A DNA stretch of 8,249 nt from Iamia sp035575815 (GTDB taxonomy: Bacteria > Actinomycetota > Acidimicrobiia > Acidimicrobiales > Iamiaceae), in assembly GCF_035575815.1 (NCBI RefSeq), contig NZ_DATLXO010000023.1, positions 1-8,249 of the forward strand, in the 5' to 3' direction. Positions 1-5,955 of the stretch are shown one piece after another. How positions within the stretch are numbered: position 1 is the first letter of the stretch; every line of letters begins with the position of its first letter. Under the pieces are notes generated by a model. That model searched no databases and was not told the origin of the DNA. It worked only from the letters and a program-made list of their open reading frames with translations. The translations under genes and the position numbers were made by a program.

Positions 1-61
1 CACCGGTCGACACCAGTGCGGGCGGCAAACGGCCCAGGGTTGGGGATGGCCGGCGCCCCTG

Positions 62-75
62 TTGTGGCCCCACAA
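62..75. promoter_or_regulatory. Short inverted repeat upstream of the ferritin-like pair (possible operator)
   Basis: TTGTGG and CCACAA form a 6-bp inverted repeat separated by two bases, about 60 nt before the first ferritin-like start codon. The 135 nt before that gene contain no TA dinucleotide, so no actinobacterial TANNNT -10 element can be placed here and the promoter probably lies upstream of the window or is of another type. The repeat could be a regulator binding site or chance; nothing identifies a regulator. Confidence 0.2.
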
Positions 76-135
76 TGGAGCGGTCATCCCTGTCTCGGAC
101 GGGGCTGAAGACCGCAACCTGAGGAGTCGCCACCC

Positions 136-999
136 ATGTCCATCGACGACCGGAGGCTCGGCGAACTGATCGTCGAGTCCCAGGACCTCCACACCGACGC
201 CATGCGCGACGCCCGGTCCACACTGCCCGACATCAAGGAGCTGGGCGCCGAACGGCGTTCCGTCCCTGTCGACCCGGACAGAGTCGCCGCGATGAACAGC
301 GATCGCCGTCGCCTGCTGCGCAACGGTGGTCTCGGTGTCGGTGCCCTCGCCGCTCGCGGCCTGATCGGCTCCGCCTTCGGCTCGGCCATCGTCGGCACCC
401 TGGCCCGCCCCATCGCGGCCCAGACCGAGGCCGACGTCGACGTCCAGATCTTCCAGACGGCATCGTCGCTCGAGATCCTGGCCGTCAACACCTACGCCGC
501 CGCCCTCGAGCTCGACTTCATCGCCAACGGCAACGAGGTCGTCAAGACCTTCGCCGAGATGACGATGAGCCAGCACGACGAGCACCGGGTGGCCTTCCAG
601 AACATGTCCGAGGAGCTCGGCGGCGAGATGCAGACCGAGCCGAACCCCAAGTACATGACCGTCGTCGAGGACGCCACCCCCGGCCTGACGGACCCGATGG
701 CCGTGGTCGAGCTGGCGGCAACGCTCGAGGAGGTGGCGGGCGACACCTACCTCGCCAACCTCAGCCTCCTGAGCGACGGCGAGATGCGGCTGCTCATGGG
801 CAGCGTCATGGGCGTCGAGTGCCAGCACCTCGCCACCCTCCGTGCCGTCGGCGCCCTGCTCGAAGGCGGCGCCGAGGAGCTCATCGCCATCCCGACCGAC
901 CCCGCAGCCCTTCCGGCCGCGGCCGGCAGCGTGGCGTTCCCGAGCGCCTTCGAGAGCCCCGATATGGCCAGTCCCCCTGAAGAAGGAGCCGTCGCGTGA
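136..999 (+). CDS. Tat-exported ferritin-like domain protein
   Basis: Predicted exported ferritin-like four-helix-bundle protein of 287 aa, resembling the Ferritin_2/ferritin-like family; its substrate and activity are unknown. The start is fixed by a Shine-Dalgarno GAGGAG at 121-126, nine bases before the ATG. Residues 1-55 are charged and precede a twin-arginine motif (DRRRLLRNGG, 56-65), a glycine/alanine-rich hydrophobic stretch (65-91) and a plausible cleavage site near Ala94-Ala95. The ferritin-like part spans about 101-245 with four helix signatures: LEILAVNTY (112-120), SQHDEHRVAF (145-154), LEEVAGDTY (197-205) and ECQHLATL (228-235). Candidate metal ligands are Glu113, His147/His150, Glu199 and Glu228/His231. 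The Pro/Ala-rich tail after about 250 looks disordered. It overlaps the next gene by 4 bp, so the two are probably translated together. An internal ATG at 292 would give a normal-length signal peptide but lacks a good ribosome site. Family assignment is fairly secure; metal binding is inferred. Confidence 0.85.
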   Translation: MSIDDRRLGELIVESQDLHTDAMRDARSTLPDIKELGAERRSVPVDPDRVAAMNSDRRRLLRNGGLGVGALAARGLIGSAFGSAIVGTLARPIAAQTEADVDVQIFQTASSLEILAVNTYAAALELDFIANGNEVVKTFAEMTMSQHDEHRVAFQNMSEELGGEMQTEPNPKYMTVVEDATPGLTDPMAVVELAATLEEVAGDTYLANLSLLSDGEMRLLMGSVMGVECQHLATLRAVGALLEGGAEELIAIPTDPAALPAAAGSVAFPSAFESPDMASPPEEGAVA

Positions 1000-1739
1000 C
1001 CGATCTCGACGAGACCACGACCCCGGGGGCCCCGGCCCTCTCCCTGCTCAACCGCCGCCGGTTCATCGCCGGCGTCGGTGTCGCCGGAGCCGCCATCGCC
1101 CTGAGCGCCTGCGGTGGCGAGGATGACGATGACGATGACGACAGCTCCGACACCACCACGACCGCGGGTGGCGACGACGAGACGACCACCACGGCCGAGG
1201 AGGAGGAGACCACCACCACCGCCGAGGGCGACGAGCCCGCTGAGGGCGGTGGCGGTGCCGACACCGAGATCGCCATGCTCGCCGCCGGCCTCGAGGTCCT
1301 GGCCGTGCAGACCTACCAGGCTGCCGCCGATGCGGCCACCGCCGGTGACCTCGGAGAGGTCCCCGAAGCCGTCGTCGAGTACGTCACCACCGCCCTGGCT
1401 CACCACGAGGAGCACCTCGGGGCCTGGAACGACGTGCTCACCGGAGGTGGCAACGAAGAGGTCACCGAGCCCAACGAGGAGCTCAAGACCACGGTCGACG
1501 AGGCCTTCGGTGAGGTCACCGATGTCGAGGGTGCGGCTCGACTCGCTCTCATGCTCGAGCAGATCGCAGCCGACACCTACCTCGACGCCATCTCCCAGCT
1601 GACCCTCCCCGAGGCCATCGAGCTCGCCGGCTCGATCCACATCGTCGATCGGCAGCACCAGTCGATCCTCTACTACGTGCTCGGGGAGTACCCCGTGCCC
1701 GAGGTGTTCGCCACGACCGAGCAGTCTGCCGCCGCCTGA
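996..1739 (+). CDS. Ferritin-like domain lipoprotein with Tat signal and acidic/Thr-rich tether
   Basis: Second ferritin-like protein, 247 aa, predicted to be exported and lipid-anchored on the outer face of the membrane. The GTG start overlaps the previous stop (GTGA) and has AAGGAG at 983-988, seven bases upstream. A Tat motif NRRRF (19-23), a hydrophobic segment and a lipobox LSAC (36-39, acylated Cys39) follow. Residues 41-87 are a low-complexity tether: a run of seven Asp (43-49), three TTTTA blocks and Glu/Gly-rich filler. The bundle at about 88-232 repeats the layout of its neighbour: LEVLAVQTY (99-107), AHHEEHLGAW (135-144), LEQIAADTY (187-195) and VDRQHQSIL (217-225). Ligand candidates are Glu100, His137/His140, Glu188 and Asp218/His221. 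The two genes therefore look like a divergent tandem duplication with different anchoring. A hairpin at 1765-1805 ends the unit. Whether it stores iron, oxidises a metal or serves redox stress cannot be told from sequence. Confidence 0.85.
   Translation: MTDLDETTTPGAPALSLLNRRRFIAGVGVAGAAIALSACGGEDDDDDDDSSDTTTTAGGDDETTTTAEEEETTTTAEGDEPAEGGGGADTEIAMLAAGLEVLAVQTYQAAADAATAGDLGEVPEAVVEYVTTALAHHEEHLGAWNDVLTGGGNEEVTEPNEELKTTVDEAFGEVTDVEGAARLALMLEQIAADTYLDAISQLTLPEAIELAGSIHIVDRQHQSILYYVLGEYPVPEVFATTEQSAAA
1122..1220 (+). repeat. Low-complexity Asp/Thr/Glu tether coding region
   Basis: Within the ferritin-like lipoprotein, alternating GAT/GAC codons at 1122-1142 encode seven aspartates, followed by three ACC/ACG-rich blocks each encoding TTTTA, separated by acidic residues. 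The GATGAC hexamer occurs three times in a row. Such tracts can change length by replication slippage in steps of whole codons. In the protein the stretch lies directly after the lipidated cysteine, so it most likely acts as a flexible, negatively charged spacer between membrane and bundle. Confidence 0.6.
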
Positions 1740-1764
1740 CCGTGGTGTACGTCTGACCAGGGCT

Positions 1765-1809
1765 CGTCTCGGGTTGGTGGACCTCAGGGCCACCAACCCG
1801 AGACGTCTT
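1765..1809 (+). terminator. Hairpin terminator after the ferritin-like pair
   Basis: A perfect 16-bp inverted repeat (arms 1765-1780 and 1790-1805, loop of nine bases) begins 26 bp after the stop codon of the second ferritin-like gene. It is followed only by TCTTC, without a real T-tract, as is common for actinobacterial terminator hairpins. It separates the ferritin-like unit from the metal transporter operon. It could instead stabilise the 3' end of the mRNA. Confidence 0.7.
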
Positions 1810-1869
1810 CGCGCCACCGCCCTGACGGCTCGCCGCCCCCAAGGTTGGGGAGCGCAAGGTCCTGGCAGG

Positions 1870-1891
1870 TGCAAGTCGACTGCAGTAGTGT
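1870..1891 (+). promoter_or_regulatory. Candidate promoter of the cbiM operon (leaderless type)
   Basis: TAGTGT at 1886-1891 fits the actinobacterial -10 consensus TANNNT and ends eight bases before the cbiM ATG, so the predicted transcript would start at or within about two bases of the start codon. No Shine-Dalgarno sequence is present. No good -35 hexamer is seen. Two TGCA tetramers (1870-1873 and 1881-1884) flank an AGTCGACT palindrome just upstream of the -10 and could form a metal-regulator operator, but they match no motif I can name. Confidence 0.4.
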
Positions 1892-1899
1892 CTCGCTTC

Positions 1900-2589
1900 A
1901 TGCACGCACCTGACGGCTTCCTCGACGGTCCCACCTCGGCGGCGATGGGCCTGGTGGCCGTGGGCGGGGTCGGCGTCGCCCTCAAGCGGGCGGGCCAGGT
2001 GCTCGACGAGCGCCAGGTCCCCCTCGCCGGGCTCGCCTCGGCGTTCATCTTCGCCGTCCAGATGCTCAACTTCCCCGTGGCCGGCGGCACCAGCGGTCAC
2101 CTCCTCGGCGGGGTGCTCGCCGCGGTGCTGCTGGGGCCGTGGATCGGGGCCATCTGCGTCACCGTCGTGGTGGTGGTGCAGGCGGTGCTCTTCGCCGATG
2201 GCGGGCTCACCGCGCTCGGCGCCAACGTGATCAACATGGCCCTCGTCACCGCCCTGGGCGGCTACCTGGTGTTCGTCGCCCTCTCCAGGGTCATGGCCCG
2301 CAACCCCGCAGGGATCGCCCTCGCCGCCGGCCTCGCGGCAGGCGTCGGCGTGGTGCTGTCGTCGATGGCCTTCACCCTGCAGTACGCGATCGGCGGTGCC
2401 GGTGGGGCCTCGGCCGGGACGGTCGGCTGGGCCATGATCGGCACCCACGTCCTGATCGGCATCGGGGAGGGCATCATCACCGGCCTCGCCGTGGGTGCCG
2501 TGCTCGCCTCCCGTCCCGACCTCGTGCACGGCGCTCGCCACCTCGCCGGGCGGACGACGCCCGATGCCCTGCAGGGGGTGGCCTCGTGA
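1900..2589 (+). CDS. cbiM: Energy-coupling factor cobalt/nickel transporter, substrate-binding membrane subunit CbiM
   Basis: S-component (substrate-specific membrane protein) of an ECF importer for Co2+ or Ni2+, 229 aa with about six to seven membrane helices. The start at the ATG encoding MHAPDGFLDG is chosen because CbiM/NikM proteins begin MHIPDGF-like. In the NikM2 structure the metal is held by the free N-terminus of Met1, by His2 and by His67; here His2 and His67 (in GGTSGH, 62-67) fall at exactly those positions. An in-frame upstream extension to 1774 would bury that N-terminus and run into the terminator hairpin, so it is rejected. Other family landmarks are FAVQMLNFPVAGGTSGHLLGG (segment at 51-71) and GANVINMAL (107-115). 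It heads the operon and overlaps the next gene by 4 bp. Cobalt versus nickel cannot be separated from sequence alone. Confidence 0.93.
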   Translation: MHAPDGFLDGPTSAAMGLVAVGGVGVALKRAGQVLDERQVPLAGLASAFIFAVQMLNFPVAGGTSGHLLGGVLAAVLLGPWIGAICVTVVVVVQAVLFADGGLTALGANVINMALVTALGGYLVFVALSRVMARNPAGIALAAGLAAGVGVVLSSMAFTLQYAIGGAGGASAGTVGWAMIGTHVLIGIGEGIITGLAVGAVLASRPDLVHGARHLAGRTTPDALQGVAS

Positions 2590-2951
2590 GGCCTCGCGTC
2601 CGCTTCGGCGTGTTCCTGGCCGCCGGTCTGGCGGTCGCCGCCCTGCTGGTCCTCCTCGTGGCGCCCCGAGCCAGCAGCGAGCCCGACGGCCTCGAGCGGG
2701 TCGCCCAGGACGAGGGCTTCAGCGCCGAGGCCGAGGACCACGCCTTGAGCGATGCGCCGACGGCCGACTACGGCGTCGATGGCATCGACGACGGGGCGCT
2801 CGGCACCGGCGTGGCCGGGCTCATCGGCATCGCCGTGACCTTCGCGATCGCCGGGGGCCTCGTCCTCCTCCTGCGGCGCACCGGACGCGGCCGGGGCCCG
2901 ACATCGGACGCCCCCCACGCGGAGCACTCGACGCCGTCCGCATCGCCGTGA
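2586..2951 (+). CDS. PDGLE-domain small membrane subunit of the cobalt/nickel ECF transporter (CbiN/NikN-like)
   Basis: Small protein of 121 aa with two membrane helices (about 7-27 and 74-97) enclosing an extracytoplasmic loop that starts with the diagnostic PDGLE motif (residues 33-37). PDGLE proteins take the place of CbiN/NikN beside CbiM-type subunits and are thought to help metal loading. The GTG start overlaps the cbiM stop in GTGA; AGGGGG at 2573-2578 may serve as ribosome site. Its loop is acidic (many Asp/Glu between 38 and 70), suitable for attracting divalent cations, though that role is inferred. The C-terminal tail after residue 98 is short, with basic then Ser/Pro/His-rich sequence. 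It belongs to the PDGLE type rather than classical CbiN, which leaves open whether the system carries nickel. Confidence 0.85.
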   Translation: MRPRVRFGVFLAAGLAVAALLVLLVAPRASSEPDGLERVAQDEGFSAEAEDHALSDAPTADYGVDGIDDGALGTGVAGLIGIAVTFAIAGGLVLLLRRTGRGRGPTSDAPHAEHSTPSASP

Positions 2952-2964
2952 CGCCGCACACCTG

Positions 2965-3732
2965 ATGGGCGCGGGCCACTCCCACCCAGCCGGCCTCCAC
3001 CACCCCGGCGACAGCGTCGTGCACCGGCTCCCGGCCGACGCCAAGGTCCTCGCCACCCTGGTGTTCGTCCTGGCCGTCGTGGCCACGCCGCGCGAGGCGG
3101 TGTGGGCCTTCGGTCTCCACCTCGCGATCCTCGTCGTCCTCCTGGTCGTCGCCCGGCTCCCGGCCCGGGCAGTCGTCCGGCGGTTCCACGTCGAGGTGCC
3201 CTTCCTGGCCTTCGCCGTGTTCCTCCCGATCGTGGGCTCCGACCCGCGCGTCGACGTTCTGGGGGTCCCACTGTCGGAAGAAGGGCTCTGGGCCGGCTGG
3301 AACATCGCGGCGAAGGGCACCCTCGGCGTCCTCGCCGCCATCCTATTGTCCTCCTCCACCCCCATGGCCGAGCTGCTGCGCGGCGTCGAGCGACTGCGGG
3401 CGCCCAAGGTGATGGTTGCCATCGCCGGGTTCACGGTGCGCTACCTCGACGTGATCGTGGGGGAGGCCGGCCGCATGCGGATCGCCCGGGTGTCGCGGGG
3501 CGACGACCCCCGGTGGATCTGGCAGGCCCGGGCCACGGCGGCCACCGCCGGCACGTTGTTCATCCGCTCCTACGAACGGGGCGAGCGGGTGCACCTGGCC
3601 ATGCTGTCGCGGGGCTACGACGGCGCCATGCCCGAGGTCCACCACCACCACCCGTCGCGGGGCGCGTGGGTCATCGCCGCGCTGGTGCCGGTCCTCGGAG
3701 CATCGGTCGCGACCGCGGCGCACCTCCTGTGA
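2965..3732 (+). CDS. cbiQ: Energy-coupling factor transporter transmembrane protein CbiQ (EcfT)
   Basis: T-component that couples ATP hydrolysis in CbiO to metal movement through CbiM; 255 aa, integral membrane. Membrane segments are recognisable around 28-65, 78-92, 110-130, 146-165 and 233-253. The two cytoplasmic coupling motifs with the conserved Arg-Gly of EcfT proteins are ARVSRGDD (174-181) and AMLSRGYDG (212-220), and they contact the ATPase. The ATG lies 13 bp after the preceding stop, with no clear ribosome site, consistent with translational coupling; the gene then overlaps cbiO by 4 bp. The usual family start (-hRLdpraK-like) appears at VVHRLPADAK (18-27), preceded by a His-rich segment with five histidines in residues 5-20. 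A second cluster of four histidines is at 226-229, before the last helix. These His clusters are unusual and may bind metal. Confidence 0.93.
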   Translation: MGAGHSHPAGLHHPGDSVVHRLPADAKVLATLVFVLAVVATPREAVWAFGLHLAILVVLLVVARLPARAVVRRFHVEVPFLAFAVFLPIVGSDPRVDVLGVPLSEEGLWAGWNIAAKGTLGVLAAILLSSSTPMAELLRGVERLRAPKVMVAIAGFTVRYLDVIVGEAGRMRIARVSRGDDPRWIWQARATAATAGTLFIRSYERGERVHLAMLSRGYDGAMPEVHHHHPSRGAWVIAALVPVLGASVATAAHLL

Positions 3733-4469
3733 CCGCCCTGCACGTCGAGGGCCTCCAGTACGCCTACCCGGACGGACGCCCCGCCCTGCGCGGCGTCGAC
3801 CTGCACGTCGCGACGGGGGAGCGGGTGGCGGTGCTCGGACCCAACGGGGCCGGCAAGACCACCCTCGTCCTGCACCTCAACGGGATCCTCCGACCCTCGG
3901 CGGGGGAGATCCGCATCGGTGACACCCCCGTCACCCCGGCGACCGCGTCGGGCATCCGGCGCCGGGTGGCCATCGTGTTCCAGGACCCCGACGACCAGCT
4001 CTTCATGCCCACCGTGCACGACGACGTGGCCTTCGGCCCGGCCAACGCCGGGCTGCGCGACGCCGCCCTGGCCGAGCGGGTGCGCGACGCCCTCATCGCG
4101 GTGGGCCTCCCCGATGCCGGCGGCCGGGCCCCTCACCACCTCTCCCTCGGCCAGCGCCGACGGGCCGCGGTCGCCACCGTGCTCTCCATGGATCCCGAGA
4201 TCCTGGTGCTCGACGAGCCCACCGCCAACCTCGACCCCGCGGCGCGCCGTGAGCTGGCCGCGGTGCTGCGCACCCTCGAGCTCACGACCCTCGTGGTCAC
4301 CCACGACCTGCCCTACGCCCTGGAGCTCTGCGGTCGCTCGGTGATCCTCGACGAGGGGAGAGTCGTGGCCGACGGACCGACCCGGGAGCTGCTCGCCGAT
4401 CGGGAGCTGCTCGCCGCCCATCGCCTGGAGCTGCCCTACGGGTTCGACCCGACCTACGCCGGCCCCTGA
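3729..4469 (+). CDS. cbiO: Energy-coupling factor cobalt/nickel transporter ATP-binding protein CbiO
   Basis: Cytoplasmic ABC ATPase that powers the importer, 246 aa, usual size for the family. The start is the GTG overlapping the cbiQ stop (GTGA), giving MTALHVEGLQYAYPDGRPAL. Landmarks in order: Walker A GPNGAGKT (37-44), Q-loop Gln85 in FQDPDDQLF (84-92), signature LSLGQRRR (138-145), Walker B ILVLDEP (158-164), D-loop NLDP (167-170) and switch His192. FQDPDDQLF is typical of EcfA/CbiO ATPases. The signature reads LSLGQ instead of LSGGQ; from memory this occurs in a subgroup of CbiO proteins and should not abolish function. Only one ATPase gene is present, so the complex should use a CbiO homodimer. 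It is the last gene of the operon; no hairpin terminator is evident in the 120 bp that follow. Confidence 0.95.
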   Translation: MTALHVEGLQYAYPDGRPALRGVDLHVATGERVAVLGPNGAGKTTLVLHLNGILRPSAGEIRIGDTPVTPATASGIRRRVAIVFQDPDDQLFMPTVHDDVAFGPANAGLRDAALAERVRDALIAVGLPDAGGRAPHHLSLGQRRRAAVATVLSMDPEILVLDEPTANLDPAARRELAAVLRTLELTTLVVTHDLPYALELCGRSVILDEGRVVADGPTRELLADRELLAAHRLELPYGFDPTYAGP

Positions 4470-4575
4470 CCACCGGCGGCGACGGGTCGCGAGTCAGGTG
4501 CAGCTGGGGCAATGGCGGGCGGGCGGGCGATGAGTTCTGACCCTGGTCGACGTCTCCCCTTTGACAGATCGCGAC

Positions 4576-4582
4576 GAGGAGG
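4576..4582 (+). promoter_or_regulatory. Ribosome binding site that decides the STAS-like gene start
   Basis: GAGGAGG lies seven bases before an in-frame GTG at 4590. The in-frame ATGs at 4512 and 4530 have no comparable site, and the codons between them and 4590 use many A/T third positions (AGT, TCT, CCT, TTT, AGA, CGA, GGA), unlike all other genes here. This argues that 4470-4589 is intergenic. Confidence 0.6.
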
Positions 4583-4589
4583 CCGGTGG

Positions 4590-4946
4590 GTGGTGCTCGA
4601 CGAGGGGTCGACCGCAGTGGTGCTGCGCCTCGACGACGGCGTCGAGGTGGTGATCGGCCACGTCGACGGCGAGCGGCCCGGCCTCGACCTGGTCGACCGC
4701 CTGGCCCGCCTCCAGCTCGCAGCCCGACGACTGGGGTGGGTGATCCGGCTGCGCCACCCTCATGATCGGCGGTGCCGGCTGACCGAGCTGCTCGCGCTGG
4801 TCGGGCTGGACGGTGTGTTGGGACGCGGGCTCGACGAGGCCCTCGCCGACGCCGCCGGGCTACTCCGAGATGTGCAGCGGGAGCCCGAAGGCGACGAAGA
4901 GGTCCGGGCCGAGGAAGTGGTGGAGCCCGGTGATGCGGCCCCCTGA
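4590..4946 (+). CDS. Small STAS-like domain protein convergent with an ECF sigma factor
   Basis: Protein of 118 aa from the preferred GTG start (144 aa if the ATG at 4512 were used). The middle part, VDRLARLQLAARRLGWVIRL (35-54) followed by LTELLALVGLDGVLG (64-78), resembles the second half of STAS-like proteins found beside sigma factor genes in actinobacteria. These relatives are recalled, not searched. STAS domains act as anti-sigma-factor antagonists or ligand sensors; no phosphorylatable serine in the usual antagonist context is evident. The N-terminal half is short compared with remembered relatives, with room for only about two strands. The acidic C-terminal tail (REPEGDEEVRAEEVVEPGD, about 97-115) is encoded within the overlap with the sigma gene on the other strand. 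A role in regulating that sigma factor is possible but unproven; cytoplasmic location is expected because no signal or membrane segment is seen. Confidence 0.6.
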   Translation: MVLDEGSTAVVLRLDDGVEVVIGHVDGERPGLDLVDRLARLQLAARRLGWVIRLRHPHDRRCRLTELLALVGLDGVLGRGLDEALADAAGLLRDVQREPEGDEEVRAEEVVEPGDAAP

Positions 4947-5882
4947 GGCCTCGAGCACCTGGATGGCGAACGCCTCGCGCTCTCCGTCGCCGGTCGCCTT
5001 GTAGGCGGCGTAGGCCGGGCTGCCGTTGACCTCCAGCGGCACCAGTCGCGACCCGTCGCAGGCGATGCCCTGGTTGAGGTACCAGTGGCTGATGTCCTCG
5101 TGGCCCCGCAGCCACAAGGTGAACGGCGGCATGGTGAAGTTGGCGTCCTCGTGGAGCAGGGCCACCAGGGACGTGATGTCGTAGCGCTCGAAGGCGTCGA
5201 CGTAGCGGGCCAGAAGGGCCTCGTGCTCGGCGTCGACCGGCGTGGCCGGCGTCGCCTCCAGGTCGCCGGCGGCGAGCGTGGCCCGCGCCCGCTGGAGCGC
5301 GCTGTTGACCGAGGCCACGCTGGTGTCGAGCAGCTCGGCGACCTCGGTGGCCTTCCAGCGCAGCACCTCGCGCAGGATCAGCACGGCGCGCTGCCGGGGC
5401 GGCAGGTGCTGGAGGGCGGCCACGAAGGCGAGGCGGATCGTCTCGCGCGACGAGGCCACCTCCGCCGGATCGGCGTCGGTGCCCAGCACGTGTGAGTCGA
5501 GGACGGGCTGGACCCAGGCGTCCTCGCCGAGCGGAGCGCCGATGGAGGCGTTGGCCGCGGCCGATGCGGGCCCGAAGTCCATCGAGCGGGCCCGGCGCTG
5601 GCTCCCGCGCAGCATGTCGAGGCAGACGTTGGTGGCGATCCGGTAGAGCCACGACCGCAGCGACGAGCGGCCCTCGAAGCCGTCGATGTTGCGCCAGGCG
5701 CGGATCATCGTCTCCTGCACGGCGTCGTCGGCCTCGGAGCCCGAGCCCAGCATCCGGTAGCAGTAGCCGGTGAGCTGGCGCCGGTAGGTCTCGAGCTCTC
5801 GCTCGAGGTCGTCGGGGGCCGGCCCGGGACCAGCAGCCTCGGCGGGATCGGCGGGGTCGGTGGCGGGCGGGTGCAGGCTCAC
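4860..5882 (-). CDS. ECF sigma-70 family factor with C-terminal SnoaL-like domain (SigG/SigX5-like)
   Basis: Alternative RNA polymerase sigma factor of 340 aa. Sigma region 2 spans about 27-95: YRMLGSGSEADDAVQETMIRAW (segment 42-63) and GRSSLRSWLYRIATN (71-85), the core-binding and -10-reading parts. Sigma region 4 spans about 148-205: LQHLPPRQRAVLILREVL (158-175) and the DNA-recognition helix DTSVASVNSALQRAR (186-200). Residues about 218-335 form a SnoaL-like (NTF2-fold) extension ending HHFLGPDLFVAFGLP, as in SigG-type factors, where such extensions replace a separate anti-sigma factor and tune activity. The GTG start at 5882 gives a family-typical length; the frame stays open upstream to 6143, but that would overlap sbcD and adds low-complexity sequence. 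A TACCAT box eight bases before the GTG suggests leaderless initiation. The last 28 codons overlap the convergent STAS-like gene. Targets and inducing signal are unknown. Confidence 0.9.
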   Translation of the reverse strand: MSLHPPATDPADPAEAAGPGPAPDDLERELETYRRQLTGYCYRMLGSGSEADDAVQETMIRAWRNIDGFEGRSSLRSWLYRIATNVCLDMLRGSQRRARSMDFGPASAAANASIGAPLGEDAWVQPVLDSHVLGTDADPAEVASSRETIRLAFVAALQHLPPRQRAVLILREVLRWKATEVAELLDTSVASVNSALQRARATLAAGDLEATPATPVDAEHEALLARYVDAFERYDITSLVALLHEDANFTMPPFTLWLRGHEDISHWYLNQGIACDGSRLVPLEVNGSPAYAAYKATGDGEREAFAIQVLEASGGRITGLHHFLGPDLFVAFGLPLHISE

Positions 5883-5890
5883 GGGACGCC

Positions 5891-5896
5891 ATGGTA
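5891..5896 (-). promoter_or_regulatory. Candidate -10 element of the sigma factor gene
   Basis: On the minus strand TACCAT fits TANNNT and ends eight bases before the GTG at 5882, so transcription would start two bases before or at the start codon. There is no Shine-Dalgarno sequence and no obvious -35 hexamer. No ECF-type GGAAC promoter for autoregulation is seen. Confidence 0.35.
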
Positions 5897-5955
5897 GGGA
5901 CTCGGGCGCCGCTCGCGTCGCCGGTGACCCGACCCCCAGGCCCGTCCGACCGGAT

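Noticed and set aside
1740..1899. Cobalamin (B12) riboswitch upstream of cbiM
   Set aside because: The space after the terminator hairpin is under 100 nt, no B12-box sequence is recognisable, and the promoter pattern predicts almost no 5' leader.
1774..1899. N-terminal extension of CbiM to an upstream in-frame start
   Set aside because: It would begin inside the terminator hairpin and remove the free Met1-His2 terminus needed for metal binding; His67 also fits only with the start at 1900.
747..2090. Long minus-strand open frame (447 codons) running opposite the ferritin-like genes and the start of cbiM
   Set aside because: It crosses two well-supported genes, a terminator hairpin and an intergenic gap. 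Its Gly/Val/Leu- and Arg-rich composition is the antisense shadow of high-GC codons; there is no family resemblance.
4561..4566. TTGACA as a -35 promoter element before the STAS-like gene
   Set aside because: A -10 at normal spacing would fall on 4584-4589, which reads CGGTGG and overlaps the region just before the chosen start; no TANNNT exists between 4470 and 4589.
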